Origin: Bisporella sp. PMI_857
Taxonomy: Eukaryota > Ascomycota > Leotiomycetes > Helotiales > Helotiaceae
Assembly: GCA_021307315.1 (NCBI GenBank)
Contig: JAJSPD010000113.1
Coordinates: 1-64,000, forward strand
Reading direction: 5' to 3'
Length of the DNA: 64,000 bases
The notes under the pieces were generated by a model. It ran no database searches. It was not told the DNA's origin and saw only the letters and a program-made list of their open reading frames with translations. The first letter of the stretch is position 1; every line of letters starts with the position of its first letter. This document shows, piece after piece, positions 34,667-44,830 of the stretch. Both the position numbers and the translations under genes were made by a program.

Positions 34667-36431
34667 ATGACCTCTCAATTGGCTCATAAAGAGGGTCGAA
34701 TTGCTCTTGCACTTCAGGCCTATCGCGATGGCTATTTTACCGGTTTACGAGAGGCTGCGAACGCGTACGATATCCCATATTCGACTTTTCGATACCGCGT
34801 TCAAGAAGGACGCGCAAGGAGAGGTTTACGGGCCGTGAACGCTAAACTCTTGGTCTCAAAGGAGGAGGCTCTTATTAAGTGGATATTGTCAATGGATGAA
34901 CGAGGCTTACCAGTTAGAAGTAGTTCTATTGAGCGAATAGCGAATCTACTCCTTCAAAAACGATCAAATACGGACCCGAACAATCCTTTTACGGTTGGCA
35001 AATGCTGGGTTTTTAACTTCGTACAACGCCATAGTTCTCTCAAATCGAAGTACAATCGTAAATACGATTATCAACGTGCTAAATGCGAAGATCCTGCAGT
35101 TCTTCGAGACTGGTTTCGGCTTGTACGGAATACAATTGCTAAATATGGAATCATAGAAGACGATATATACAACTTTGATGAAACGGGGTTTCAAATGGAA
35201 GTTATATCGACTGCAAAAGTAATTACGGGTTCCGAAAAAGCTGGCCGGCCTGTATTTTTTCAACCAGGAAACCGTGAATGGGTTACAGTTATTGAGTCTA
35301 TATCGTTATCTGGCTGAAGCTTGCCACCAATGATAATATTCGAAAAAAAAGTTCATATTTCGACTTGGTACACAGATGCACTTCTATTGAATTGGACAAT
35401 TGCTTTGAGTAATAAAGGATGGACAGACGACTCTTTAGGCTTTACTTGGCTTACGGACGTGTTCGAAAAGCATACAAAGGATCGTACGAAAGGAGTATAT
35501 CGGCTTTTAATTCTCGACGGGCATGGAAGTCATTCCACTCCAGAATTTGATCTGTTTTGCTCAGAACACAATATTATTACTCTTTGTATGCCGCCACATT
35601 CATTACACTTATTACAACCGTTAGACCTTAGTTGCTTTGCGGTTTTAAAGCAGTTTTACGGGCAACACATCGAAGAATATATGCGAGCTGGCCTTAACCA
35701 TATTGACAAGCCAGACTTCCTTACAGCCTACGTTTCGGCCCGCAAAGAATCTATGGCTGTAGATACGGTCCGTAGTGGTTTTGCAGCTACGGGTCTCGTT
35801 CCTTTTGATCCAGAACGAGTGTTTTCAAGGCTTAATACCCACGTACGAACTCCAACTCCGCCTGCAGACATTTCTTCTACTCAAGATTCTTGGATACCCG
35901 AAACGCCTCACAATATTTCTCAGTTAGAGCTTCAAGCTCAAGCAATCAAGGAGTATATTCGCCGTCGTACGACTAGTCCACCGAGCCCAACTGAACAAGC
36001 TTTAGGCCAGCTAGTTAAGGGTTGTCAAATGGCGATGCATTCTGCTATTCTTCTTGTAACGATCGCAATAGGAATAGGTTTTACCGCTACGCCAGCTGGC
36101 CAAAAAGGCACTTGAATTGACCGAAAGGTCAATTCCCTATTCTGCTATATATAGGTCACGTACCGTGACACTTCTTGCGGAGGAAAATAAGCAACTACGG
36201 GCCGAAAACACTCGACAAAAAAAGAAGAAAGCAAAAAGAAGGTCTTATATTGCTCAAGGAGGTGTTTTAACGGTTCAAGAAGGATTAAATCGGGTACAAG
36301 AAGCTGATTTACGGCCTGTAAGAGAAGTTACGGATCCGCAAGCTGTTGTACGACCTCGCGCACCCCCCACCTGTAGCATGTGTAAATCACTTGAACACAC
36401 AGCTCGTACATGCCCACAAAAAGGAGCTTAG
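34667..36431 (+). pseudogene. pogo transposase of E1
   Basis: Pipsqueak-type helix-turn-helix (KEGRIALALQAYRDGYF), a CENP-B-like HTH (WILSMDERGLPVRSSSI), and DDE_1 catalytic blocks NFDETGF, LLILDGHGSHS and LQPLDLSCFAVLK supplying the three Asp residues. A basic coiled stretch and a C-terminal CCHC knuckle CSMCKSLEHTARTC follow. The 547-codon frame has just two defects: TGA at 35315-35317 (Trp position) and the solo LTR at 36055-36170. The frame is continuous across the LTR if it is excised with one duplication copy. So this is a recently disabled element. The Gag-like zinc knuckle is an unusual addition for a pogo transposase; E2 and E3 share it. Confidence 0.92.
36055..36170 (+). mobile_element. 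Solo LTR (116 bp) in the E1 transposase
   Basis: TGTAACGATCGC to GTACCGTGACA, flanked by the duplication CTTCT (36050-36054 and 36171-36175). A TATATATAGG box is near 36147. It contains the inverted pair TTGACCGAAAGGTCAA. The parent family is not otherwise seen here. Confidence 0.88.
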
Positions 36432-36524
36432 ATTCTATGTAATTTTATATTAATCAATTCAAATGGTGGTTGTAAAAATCGTTTTGAAAGCATGTAAATT
36501 GGTGGGGTGTGAGCAAGTTGCTTA

Positions 36525-38426
36525 ACGTATTCCACTACTAAGTGGCCCTTATCACTAAGTGGCCCGGATCCCTGCCACCCCACTACATTTTCAATCTTGA
36601 ACTCGATATTGCTCAACAACTACTTATAATATTGACTTAATAATTGAATTAATTGATATATTACTTGGTTGAGCAACTCCGAGAAGTGTGCCCTACTGTA
36701 TTACATAAGCTACAAGTAGGTGGCGTGCGTTTTGCTACTCTAATCTCCGGTTGTTGAATCACTTGAATTGCTTCTTGAATTACTTCTTGACTTGCAATTT
36801 CAGCTCGAAACTGAGCTTCAATTTGATTTTCCGGATCTCCATGAACTTCTGCAACACTTAAAACACTTCCTTTAAATACGTATGCCTTTTTTTTTGCTCT
36901 TTTCTTCTTGATTTTCTCATTTGCGGCCCGCAACTTTCGGTTTTCAGCTGCAAAAATTGTTGCGTTGTGCATAGCCAATTGGCAACTTTTAATAAGTTGA
37001 TTGACTGCATAAACAATTGGACTTGGAGGACTTTGCGTACAATATCGAATTAATTTTTGAACTACTTGAGTTTGAAGGTTTAGTTCAATAATATTGTGTG
37101 GTGTTTCAAGTGCCCAAAAAGCCTAAGTCTAAGCAACCGGAGAAAGCGAAAAAGTATATAGTCGAATATATAGTCGTAGCAGCACTTCTTCCGGATCGAA
37201 AAGAACTAATCCAGTTGCTCGAAATCTATTCTGAATTGTATTCGCAGTATAAGTCTTTCTACGGGCCTGTAAATAAAAATCAAGAAAATCATCCTTATTT
37301 ATATAGTTGATTCCGGCCCGCATTTGCGCTTGTACAATTTCTCCGTAAAACTGTTTCAGAACCGCAAAACAACTGACGTTTAGTAGTTGTAAATACTGAA
37401 ACGAATAAGCTAGTATACACAAAAAAATAATCGAGTTTTGCTTGCAATATTGATCGAATTCAGCCGTAACATGACTTTTATGGCCGTCAAGTATTAAAAG
37501 TCGATATTTCCCGACCGAACGATTTTTTGTATATGGATCAAAAAGCTTCTTTAACCAAATCAAGCTAAGTTCGTCTGTTGTCCATCTATTTTTACTAACT
37601 CCAATCATCCAATTATCAGGTATATTGTCGTACCAACTTCGTTAATGCATTTGACTTTTGAATATAACTATTAGTGGAAAAATATGCCCTGTAAACTGAA
37701 CTGATTCGACAATTGTAACTTATTCTCGATTTCCAGGTTGAATTAAAGTTAGTCGAAGTTTGTTTGCAGCTGTAACAACTTTAGCTGTAAATATAACTCC
37801 TATTTGAAATCCGGTTTTGTCAAAGTTATATATATCAGAATCAACAATCCTATACTTAGCAATTGTGTTGTGCACAAGTCGAAACCAGCCTCGAATAACT
37901 TTAGGATTTTCGCATTTAGCTCTTTGATAGTTATATTTTCGATTATACTGCGTTTTGATTTCTGCGTGTCGATTTATAAACCGGTATACCTAATTTTTCC
38001 CTAGTCGCGGTTTTGCGGATAACGCGTCTGTAACACGGTCCGTAAGCAATAACTTAGCCGTTTCTTGAATTAGCTTTTGTGTAGCTAGTATTCCACGTGT
38101 ATCCATATCAATAATCCATTGTATAAGGGTCGATTCTTCAGTTTCGGTCAGTTTGCGTTGAGTAAACGTAGAATCAGATCGAGCAAGAACTTCTTTGCGT
38201 CGGCGCCTTAAAGTCGTTCGCGAAGCATCAAATACGCGTGCAGCGGCCCGTACACTTCGAACCTGGCCTTTTCGATAGGCTTGAAGTGCTAGAGCAATAC
38301 GCCCTTCTTTATTCTCCATATCAAGGATTGGTTGTTGAGCAATATCGAGTTCAAGGTTGAAGATGTGGTGGGGTGGCAGGGATCCGGGCCACTTAGTGAT
38401 AAGGGCCACTTAGTGGTGGAATACGT
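36525..38426 (-). mobile_element. pogo element E2 nested in E1's right repeat
   Basis: Inverted repeats of about 98 bp (36525-36622 and 38329-38426), starting ACGTATTCCAC, differ at four places, each T on the left for C on the right. TA duplications at 36523-36524 and 38427-38428. They include a tandem CACTAAGTGGCCC motif. Length 1.90 kb. Removal of E2 restores E1's inverted repeat, so E2 is younger than E1. Confidence 0.92.
36661..38319 (-). pseudogene. pogo transposase of E2, decayed
   Basis: Start MENKEGRIALALQAYRKG at 38319 (HTH), then breaks. Catalytic LLILDGHKSHVTAEF is near 37490 and FAVLKQFYGEIVQAQMRAG near 37330. The basic stretch and C-terminal knuckle CSLCNTVGHTSRSC end at 36661. 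Several stops and an AT-rich drift separate the parts. Related to E1 over its whole length. Confidence 0.85.
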
Positions 38427-39631
38427 TATTTGATCAAGTTGCTTATTAAGTACGTTAACGTACCTGATAGGTAAGTGGAACAGATATGCGAGTGAAACAG
38501 TACCCCTGCAACCACCACGATTTTTTGCCCTTTGAATCACAATTATATTACAACTACTTAAAATATCGATTTACGGATTGAAATAATTGATTTATTGACG
38601 ATCAGGGCATGTACGAACAGTGTGCTCTAGTAATTTACATATACTACACTTCGCTGGAGCACGTACACGTGCTGGAGCTACGTTTTGATCAACTACTTAA
38701 TTTACAACTTCAATATCAGCTGTAGCTTGATTCAATCTATTTTAACCTCTAAAACCCGTAAAACACCTTTTTTACGTACGAATACTTTCTTTACAGCTTT
38801 TTTTTTTTTGACTTTTTTATTTGCAGCTCGTAATTGTCGATTTTTAGCCGCAAAAAAAGTTGCGTTGTGTATAGCTAATCGGCACTTTTTGATAAGTTGA
38901 TTTACAGCCTGAACTGTAAAACTAGGTGGGCTTTACGTACGATATCGAATCGATTTTTGAACAAAGTCGGTTTGCAACTGTAATTCGGCAATATTGTAAA
39001 GTGTTTCAAAAGCTCAAGCCGTAACAGGCTTCGTTGTGAATAGAAAAGTCGGCGTATGCAGTCGTATATGTAACTGATTTAATATTTGATCTAGATCAAA
39101 AAAAACCAATCCAGTAGCTTTAAATCTATTCTGAATAGTAGTAACAGTAAAAGCTTTTTGTTGTACGGATTAATAAAGCTGTAAAAACTCAGTTTTATTA
39201 ATATAGTTGATGCCGACTCGCATTTGCTGTTTTACGGCTTGTTTGTAAAAACGTTTCAATTCTGCAAAGCAACTAACATCCAAAAGTTAAAAAAACTGTA
39301 AAAAATACGCAAACATACACAATGAAATAATACAGTGTTTTTTGCAAAATCGATCGAATTGAGCTGTAATATAACTTCTGTAGCCGTTAAGTATTAATAA
39401 TCGATATGTGCTTGTCGTACGATTTCGTGTATACACTTCGAAAACTTTTTGCAGCTAAACAAAACTTAATTCGTTTGTAGTCTATCTGTTATTACTAACT
39501 TCAACTAACTAAGTTGCCGACAAATTCTGATACTAACTATATTAATGCATTTGACTTTTCAATATAACTAGCGGAAATAAAACGAAGCTTGTAAATTAGA
39601 TCGACTTTATTACAATAACTTATTCGCGATT

Positions 39632-40005
39632 TGTCACAAAAGAGAACTCTCTGTTTGCTGAAGTACTATTGCCTATTATATATAGTATGACACACCCCCA
39701 GAGGCGCTGGGCCGAAGGCATAGTCACCTCTGAGCAAGTATGGTGCATCACGTGATGTGGTCATGTGACACCTGTTTAGTCGGTGCACGGACACTGACAC
39801 GTGACCTGTTTTTCCAGAGCTCGACATGCACGTGACGCTGAGTCACATGACTTAAGCGAGAACGGCGCACAAACGTATATTTTTCGGCAAAGACGCGGAA
39901 TTGTAGTCAAGATTTTCACCACTACGCCAACCGGGGCTCATAACTGTCACAAAAGAGAACTCTCTGTTTGCTGAAGTACTATTGCCTATTATATATAGTA
40001 TGACA
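39632..40005 (-). mobile_element. 374-bp miniature LTR element (TRIM/SMART-like)
   Basis: Two identical 61-bp direct repeats (39632-39692 and 39945-40005) start and end TG...CA and enclose 252 bp. Duplication CGATT at 39627-39631 and 40006-40010. On the minus strand the first LTR is followed by GTTATGAGCCC, the tRNA-iMet half-molecule site, and the second is preceded by CTGGGGGTG, a polypurine tract. The LTR has TATATATAATAGG. There is no ORF; the core has several CACGTG-type sites. Non-autonomous; it must borrow Gag-Pol, possibly from a copia element using the same primer. Confidence 0.93.
39934..39944 (-). promoter_or_regulatory. Primer-binding site of the miniature LTR element
   Basis: GTTATGAGCCC on the minus strand abuts the LTR end. 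It is the same anticodon-arm complement as in the copia at 5806-5817. Confidence 0.85.
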
Positions 40006-40705
40006 CGATTTCCAGGCTGTAAAAATACCGTACGAAAGTCTGTAGCTGTAATTACTTTTGAAGTAGATATTATACTTATTTGAAATTTCGTCTCGTCGAA
40101 ATTATAAATGTCATTTTTTATAATTCTATATTTTTCAATTGTATTTCGTACAAGTCGAAACCAGCTTCGAATCACTTCAGGATTTTCGCATTTTGCTCGC
40201 TAATAGTTATATTTTCGATTGTATCGTGTTTTGACTTTAGAATAGCGGCGTATAAAGTTGTATGCTTAGCGTTTTTTTAAAGTAGGCTGTTCGTCCGACG
40301 CGTTTTGCATGCGTTCCGCAAAAAGTATTTCGGCCATTTAATAAACTAAAGCTTGTATCGGAAGCATTTCACGCATATCTATATCCAATATCTATTGTAA
40401 AAACGCAGTTTCTTCAGTTTCGGTCAATTTGCGGTTTTTATGGCCCGAAATACTTCGAGGTAAAGTGCCATGAAGCTTTCGGGTCAAGGTTACATGCGGA
40501 ACGTTGTACGACTCTGCGGCGGCCCGTAAGCTTTGGAAACGGCCTTGTTGATAGGCCTGAAAAGCGAAAGCTATTCTACCCTCTTTGTTAGCCATTTCGA
40601 GTGTTGGTTGTTGTATAATTGTGATTCAAAGGGCAAAAAATCGTGGTGGTTGCAGGGGTACTGTTTCACTCGCATATCTGTTCCACTTACCTATCAGGTA
40701 CGTTA

Positions 40706-41251
40706 GTTCCTTGGCCTATTACGTAAGCCAATTCCAGACAGATGCGGGGCGAGATTTTATGCGGGGTATCGGTTAACTTATTCCTTAGATAAATATATTT
40801 GTTTGCAGCTCCTTACATTTGGTCGTAGTTCATCTACAGCTTGTTTACAGTTGCAAATTCACTGGCATGCCTGAATCACAGCTTATAGGTTTATAGCAAT
40901 AGATTCAGCGTATTTCAAGTCTATAATTGCATACTACGCGTACTGTCAGGGTGCACGGTGTCGCGAGTGCACGGTCCAGGTTAAATCTACCCCATAGGGT
41001 AAGCCTATTGCTACTCCTCCCACTCCCCAGGCGTATGTGTACACCAGGCGTATCCGTATCACCAGCTGGGCGAACGTCCAAGCCGTGCCACTCTTCGTCA
41101 TCTCCAACACCCACAGCGCCATCCTATCAACTTCCTCCGAGGGGAATACCTCAACACCTCAAGGTACGAGAACCAGAGCATCCGCGTCACGAGGCTGGCG
41201 GCAACCCAGCCAGGGAGCTAGGTGAAAGAGTAAGCTAATACTATACAGAGA
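40706..41251. other. Upstream region of the RNase H gene
   Basis: No recognised domain in its ORFs (40927-41238, 41037-41225). A possible 5' UTR intron, GTGAAAG to CTAATACTATACAG (about 41222-41248), lies directly before the start codon. Confidence 0.35.
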
Positions 41252-42436
41252 ATGGCAAGCCAGGGCGCTATTCAAGTCCCCTCACCAGTCTCTGTCTTTT
41301 ACCCTAAGCCACAGGTCGCAGCGAAGAACCTCCAGACAGCAACCCTCTTTACTCGCATCAATGTTCTCGCCGATCCAGAAGTTGTTACCAGGGCATTAGC
41401 GGAGTCGTCTCACCTTAAAAACTCCTTTCTCCTGGGGCACTATAATGATATTCTTGTCTTTGACCGTGTTCAAGAGGAGCATATTGCACATGTTCAGGCA
41501 GTGCTTGAAATGCTAAGAGGGAAGAGCCTAAAGGCAGATATCAACCGCTGTGCATTTGATAAGCCGAGCTGGGCAGACGCAGGCTTCCATATCGATCCCA
41601 TTGAAACGCCAGGGAAGGTTGCTTTTATGGTTATACTTGAGGAGGCTATTATACCTGACCGGAAGGATGGCAAGATCGAGGCAACCAGACTCGCAGCCGT
41701 GGGAAACGATGATAGCGAAGGATTAGGCACCCAAAGAGAGTCTATGACTCGCGCCGAGCTCCAATATAGAGACGATGGCACGTTGATTGTCCCTAACATC
41801 CATTCCTTCACTCCTCCAAGCCCCACGACTACACCACAGCAGTTCTTCCCACTACGGCGGCAGCGGGATCGTCAGTTTCCCCGCTTCACCCACCGATCCG
41901 ACGCCGGCACCTTTCTTATCTACACCGACGGTGCGTGTCTAAACAACGGCCAGCCCAACCCAGCAGCAGGTTGGGGATTTGTCTTTCGCGAACCAGAGCC
42001 CAATGCGCCGAAGATAGGAAGAGTCTCAGGCCGACTCGAAGACTGTGGCCCCTCCGGCGAGTCTCACCCTCAGACAAGCAACCGGGCCGAGCTTCGGGCA
42101 GTGATCGCGGTCCTCCAATTCCGAGCATGGTTTGGTGAGGGCTGGAGGAGATTAGTGATTGCTACGGACTCGGAATACGTGACCAAAGGAGCCACAGAGT
42201 GGGTGCAGACCTGGGGGCGGAAGGGCTGGGTTACGAGTGGCCGGACGGCAGTCAAGAACCGGGACCTGTGGGAAGAACTGCTTGGTGAGGTAATTGGCTA
42301 TCAAGAACGTGGAATGGAAGTCTGCTTTTGGAAGATCCCGCGAGCTTGGAATACAGAGGCAGACCAGACTGCTAAGGCCGGAGCTAGAGAGGAGAGGTGT
42401 AAGGACTTTAGCGCTATGATAGGCGTGCTTGCATAG
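41252..42436 (+). CDS. RNase H protein with RT-like N-terminus
   Basis: Intact 394-residue, intron-less ORF. The C-terminal 190 residues are a complete RNase H1 fold: IYTDGACLNNGQPNPAAGWG, NRAELRAVIAVL, IATDSEYV and WNTEADQTAKAG supply the D-E-D-D active site, so RNA cleavage in RNA-DNA hybrids is likely. Residues about 60-115 read HYNDILVFDRVQEEHIAHVQ and LKADINRCAF. This parallels the gypsy RT palm/thumb (YxDDILVFS, EEHxxHV, LKADxxKCxF), but HYND replaces YxDD, so polymerase activity is not expected. It could be a host gene recruited from a retroelement or a well-preserved retroelement piece. No basic hybrid-binding domain or targeting signal seen. Confidence 0.8.
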   Translation: MASQGAIQVPSPVSVFYPKPQVAAKNLQTATLFTRINVLADPEVVTRALAESSHLKNSFLLGHYNDILVFDRVQEEHIAHVQAVLEMLRGKSLKADINRCAFDKPSWADAGFHIDPIETPGKVAFMVILEEAIIPDRKDGKIEATRLAAVGNDDSEGLGTQRESMTRAELQYRDDGTLIVPNIHSFTPPSPTTTPQQFFPLRRQRDRQFPRFTHRSDAGTFLIYTDGACLNNGQPNPAAGWGFVFREPEPNAPKIGRVSGRLEDCGPSGESHPQTSNRAELRAVIAVLQFRAWFGEGWRRLVIATDSEYVTKGATEWVQTWGRKGWVTSGRTAVKNRDLWEELLGEVIGYQERGMEVCFWKIPRAWNTEADQTAKAGAREERCKDFSAMIGVLA

Positions 42437-42539
42437 TAATTCATGTTCTGTAGAGTGCTATATCTTTAACTTCCAAGTCTCTATTATCCAATACACCAAG
42501 CCAGGATTGCTAAGAGCTCTGGTTGGAACCTATCCCTTC

Positions 42540-43390
42540 TAACGAGAATATTTGAACAACGAGCCAGACCCGAGCAATGCTACAGATGTCAAGAAGTAGG
42601 GCACAAAGCTTTCTCATGCCGGAAGGCACAGGTGTGCGCAAAGTGTACGCAGAAGGTCACCATCATAGCGACTGTTACGCAGAGATCCCCAAATGCGTAC
42701 TATGCAAAGGTCCACACGAGTCCTGGAGTAAGACGTGTCGAGTGCTCTATCCCACACATCATGAATAGGACGCTACGCGTGCTCCTACTAAATGTGAGAA
42801 AACAAAGTACAGTACAACACAGTTTGATGAACGACGCAGAATTGCAGGATTTCGCGGTACTATTGATACGGAACCACCGGCATGGAAACAGGACGATGCC
42901 CTGATAACAGCGCCTATGGGACATCACAACTAGGTCAAAGTAACACCAACGGTGTGGAGAGAAGAAAGATGGGCGGTGCGTAGCATGATATGAATCAACA
43001 AATAACTCAACATGGAGCAAGTTCCGGTTCTGTCCCCAGACATCATAGCGGTGGTACTACGTCTTACTGACTGCTTAGTACTAATCACGTCGGTATATGT
43101 TGAAGGGAATGATGCCGAAGGCATGTTGGAAGTCACGAACAAAATACGTCAGCTAATTAATGAAACACGCACCAAGACAGTACAAAAGTAGATGTGCTTA
43201 TCGCAGAGGGCTTCAATCGGCATGACCAGCTGTAGGGAAGCGATGATATTTCACTACAGAGCCTACCCTTTGTACTGCACCTCTACAACGCCGTCAAGCA
43301 CGAATCTCCCAACGCCAGCTTTCCGCCGTGGGAAAATCCCGGAGCCGTAATCAATATGCACAGCAAAGAACGCATTTTCGTCGGAGACTA
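42540..43390 (+). pseudogene. Tad-type LINE relic (Gag knuckles, endonuclease)
   Basis: CYRCQEVGHKAFSC and, in a neighbouring frame, CAKC...HHHSDC and CVLCKGPHESWSKTC are the CCHC knuckles that close ORF1 of fungal Tad-like LINEs. Just behind (42762), MNRTLRVLLLNVRKQSTVQ is the start of the ORF2 apurinic-like endonuclease. Later protein-like pieces (VKVTPTVWREERWAVRSM, NASFPPWENPGAVINMH) follow in shifted frames to about 43360. No reverse transcriptase remains nearby. Confidence 0.7.
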
Positions 43391-44830
43391 CCTTGATAAC
43401 CCTGACCAGTTATTTCAAGCGCTTCTGCCTAGTTATGAGATGGAGCGCCTCCATGTTCGCTCCCCATCGTGGGGAAGGAAGAAACACGATGCGGGCACAA
43501 ACTCCAGCCTCAAAGCGAGGGCCGCGAGAAATGACTACAACTTACGCCATCACAAAAATATTCAAGCCTCGGTATTGCGAAAATGAGGCTTGCTCTGACG
43601 TTACCTTCCCCTGGATCCAGAGACTCCTTTGCGCCTCGTCGAAAAAGCAGCAGCACGCTTCGCCCTTTTTGCCGTGTCTTTCATCTCATCTCTCCAGAAG
43701 GAAAAGACCCAAGCCGACATCTTGGCGCTGAATATCGATTACTTTGCTCTCCATATGCGCTGTATTGATCTGCTGCGTAATATCCACAGCGCCCTTCATT
43801 TAGATTTTGTGAAGTTTCTTCTGGAGCCGAATTATCTCGGGAAAGAAAGCCAGCTGCCGTTCCTGGTTGGATATCTGTTTCACAATCGCTTTTGGGGGTG
43901 CTAAGAACACGGAAAATTCGAAAGTTAATGGTTGTGGTGTTGAAGTGAAGAGTCGGGCTCTGTTGAAGGGCTGCTGAAGTGGTGAAGAAACTGGTGCTGA
44001 AGGAAAGGGGGGATGGAAATTAAGTGTTGGTATAAAGTCATGTGAACGTCCCATGACGCACAGGCCACCACCTGAATGTATTTAAGTTCTCGCTCGTAAC
44101 GTCCATCCCTGCGTGCCGAAAAACCCTGTGTGCCGAAAAAAATAGTGGGTACTTTGACTTTAAGCATCTCAACTCTATGCACACATCGATATTTTAAATA
44201 TTTTGGGTATAAGTTGTGTTCCGTAGCTACTCCTAAACACTTTGAACTCTCCAACTAGAAATTTACATTCGCGTTGTCGCCATCGCGCCTGATTTGCGAA
44301 GAGTTCCCTTTTATAGCGTAATCAAGTTCCTTCACCACAGCTCCACCATTAAGGTCTTATTACTCCTAATACTTATAAAATGGCTGGATCTGAGTTTAAC
44401 ACCCTTAGTACCATCTTAGAAATCGCGAACAGCCTTGTGGCTGCTATGGCACACAAATTTACGCAAAGTCGCCACGCGATTCGGTACCAGACCCCGCACG
44501 TCTTATAATAATTACAGTAACCTAAATTGGACTGTAATTTCACTGTAATTATTCGCCAAGCCTCTGGTGCTTGTGGCTGTTCAAGGCTGTGGCTGACGCA
44601 TAGACCAAATTGTACCATGCGCGGCAGTTAGCGCAAACGACTAAGACATCCCCAATACACATTACGCTAGAAGATGCTAGAAGTCCAGTAGCAATACTAA
44701 AGTACTATAAAGGCAAATGCTCCTCTTGACCCTCTATGAAATAGAGAAGAGAAGAAATAATATTATATATTAGAGGCGAAGCCATCTGTCAAGACACCTA
44801 CCTCAATCCAAGCTTTCTAAATTGCCTATG
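43391..44830. other. No gene supported
   Basis: Short overlapping ORFs without known domains. A motif around CGGCACGCAGGGATGGACG (about 44100-44125, minus) recurs at 50419-50440, a small dispersed repeat. ATTATATATTAG-type AT-rich sequence flanks the NLR gene end. Confidence 0.4.

Larger units (their letters stand above)
34571..38455 (+). mobile_element. pogo element E1 (contains nested E2)
   Basis: Left inverted repeat 34571-34626 (ACGTACTTAATAAGCAAC...) matches the right repeat in reverse for 56 bp once E2 is removed: 36496-36524 plus 38429-38455. TA duplications at 34569-34570 and 38456-38457. Own length about 1.98 kb, or about 1.86 kb without the solo LTR. The repeat has a tandem AAGCAACTTG motif, a likely transposase-binding site. 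The right TA is shared with E3. Confidence 0.92.
38592..40595 (-). pseudogene. pogo transposase of E3, decayed
   Basis: HTH start MANKEGRIAFAFQAYQQG at 40595. A middle piece holds SWFRLVRNTIEKY and NFDETKF near 40100, and the C-terminal knuckle CSICKLLEHTVRTC lies near 38620. Many TAA/TAG codons sit where E1 has CAA or TGG, for example the Gln before RAKCE. This fits RIP-type decay. The miniature LTR element interrupts the FLQPGNR block. Confidence 0.85.
38458..40703 (-). mobile_element. pogo element E3 (90-bp perfect TIRs)
   Basis: Inverted repeats 38458-38547 and 40614-40703 (ACGTACCTGATAGGTAAG...) are identical over 90 bp. TA at 38456-38457 (shared with E1) and 40704-40705. Length 2,246 bp, or about 1.87 kb without the miniature LTR element. 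AT-rich, stop-filled interior. Perfect ends on a dead interior suggest mobilisation in trans or gene conversion. Confidence 0.92.
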
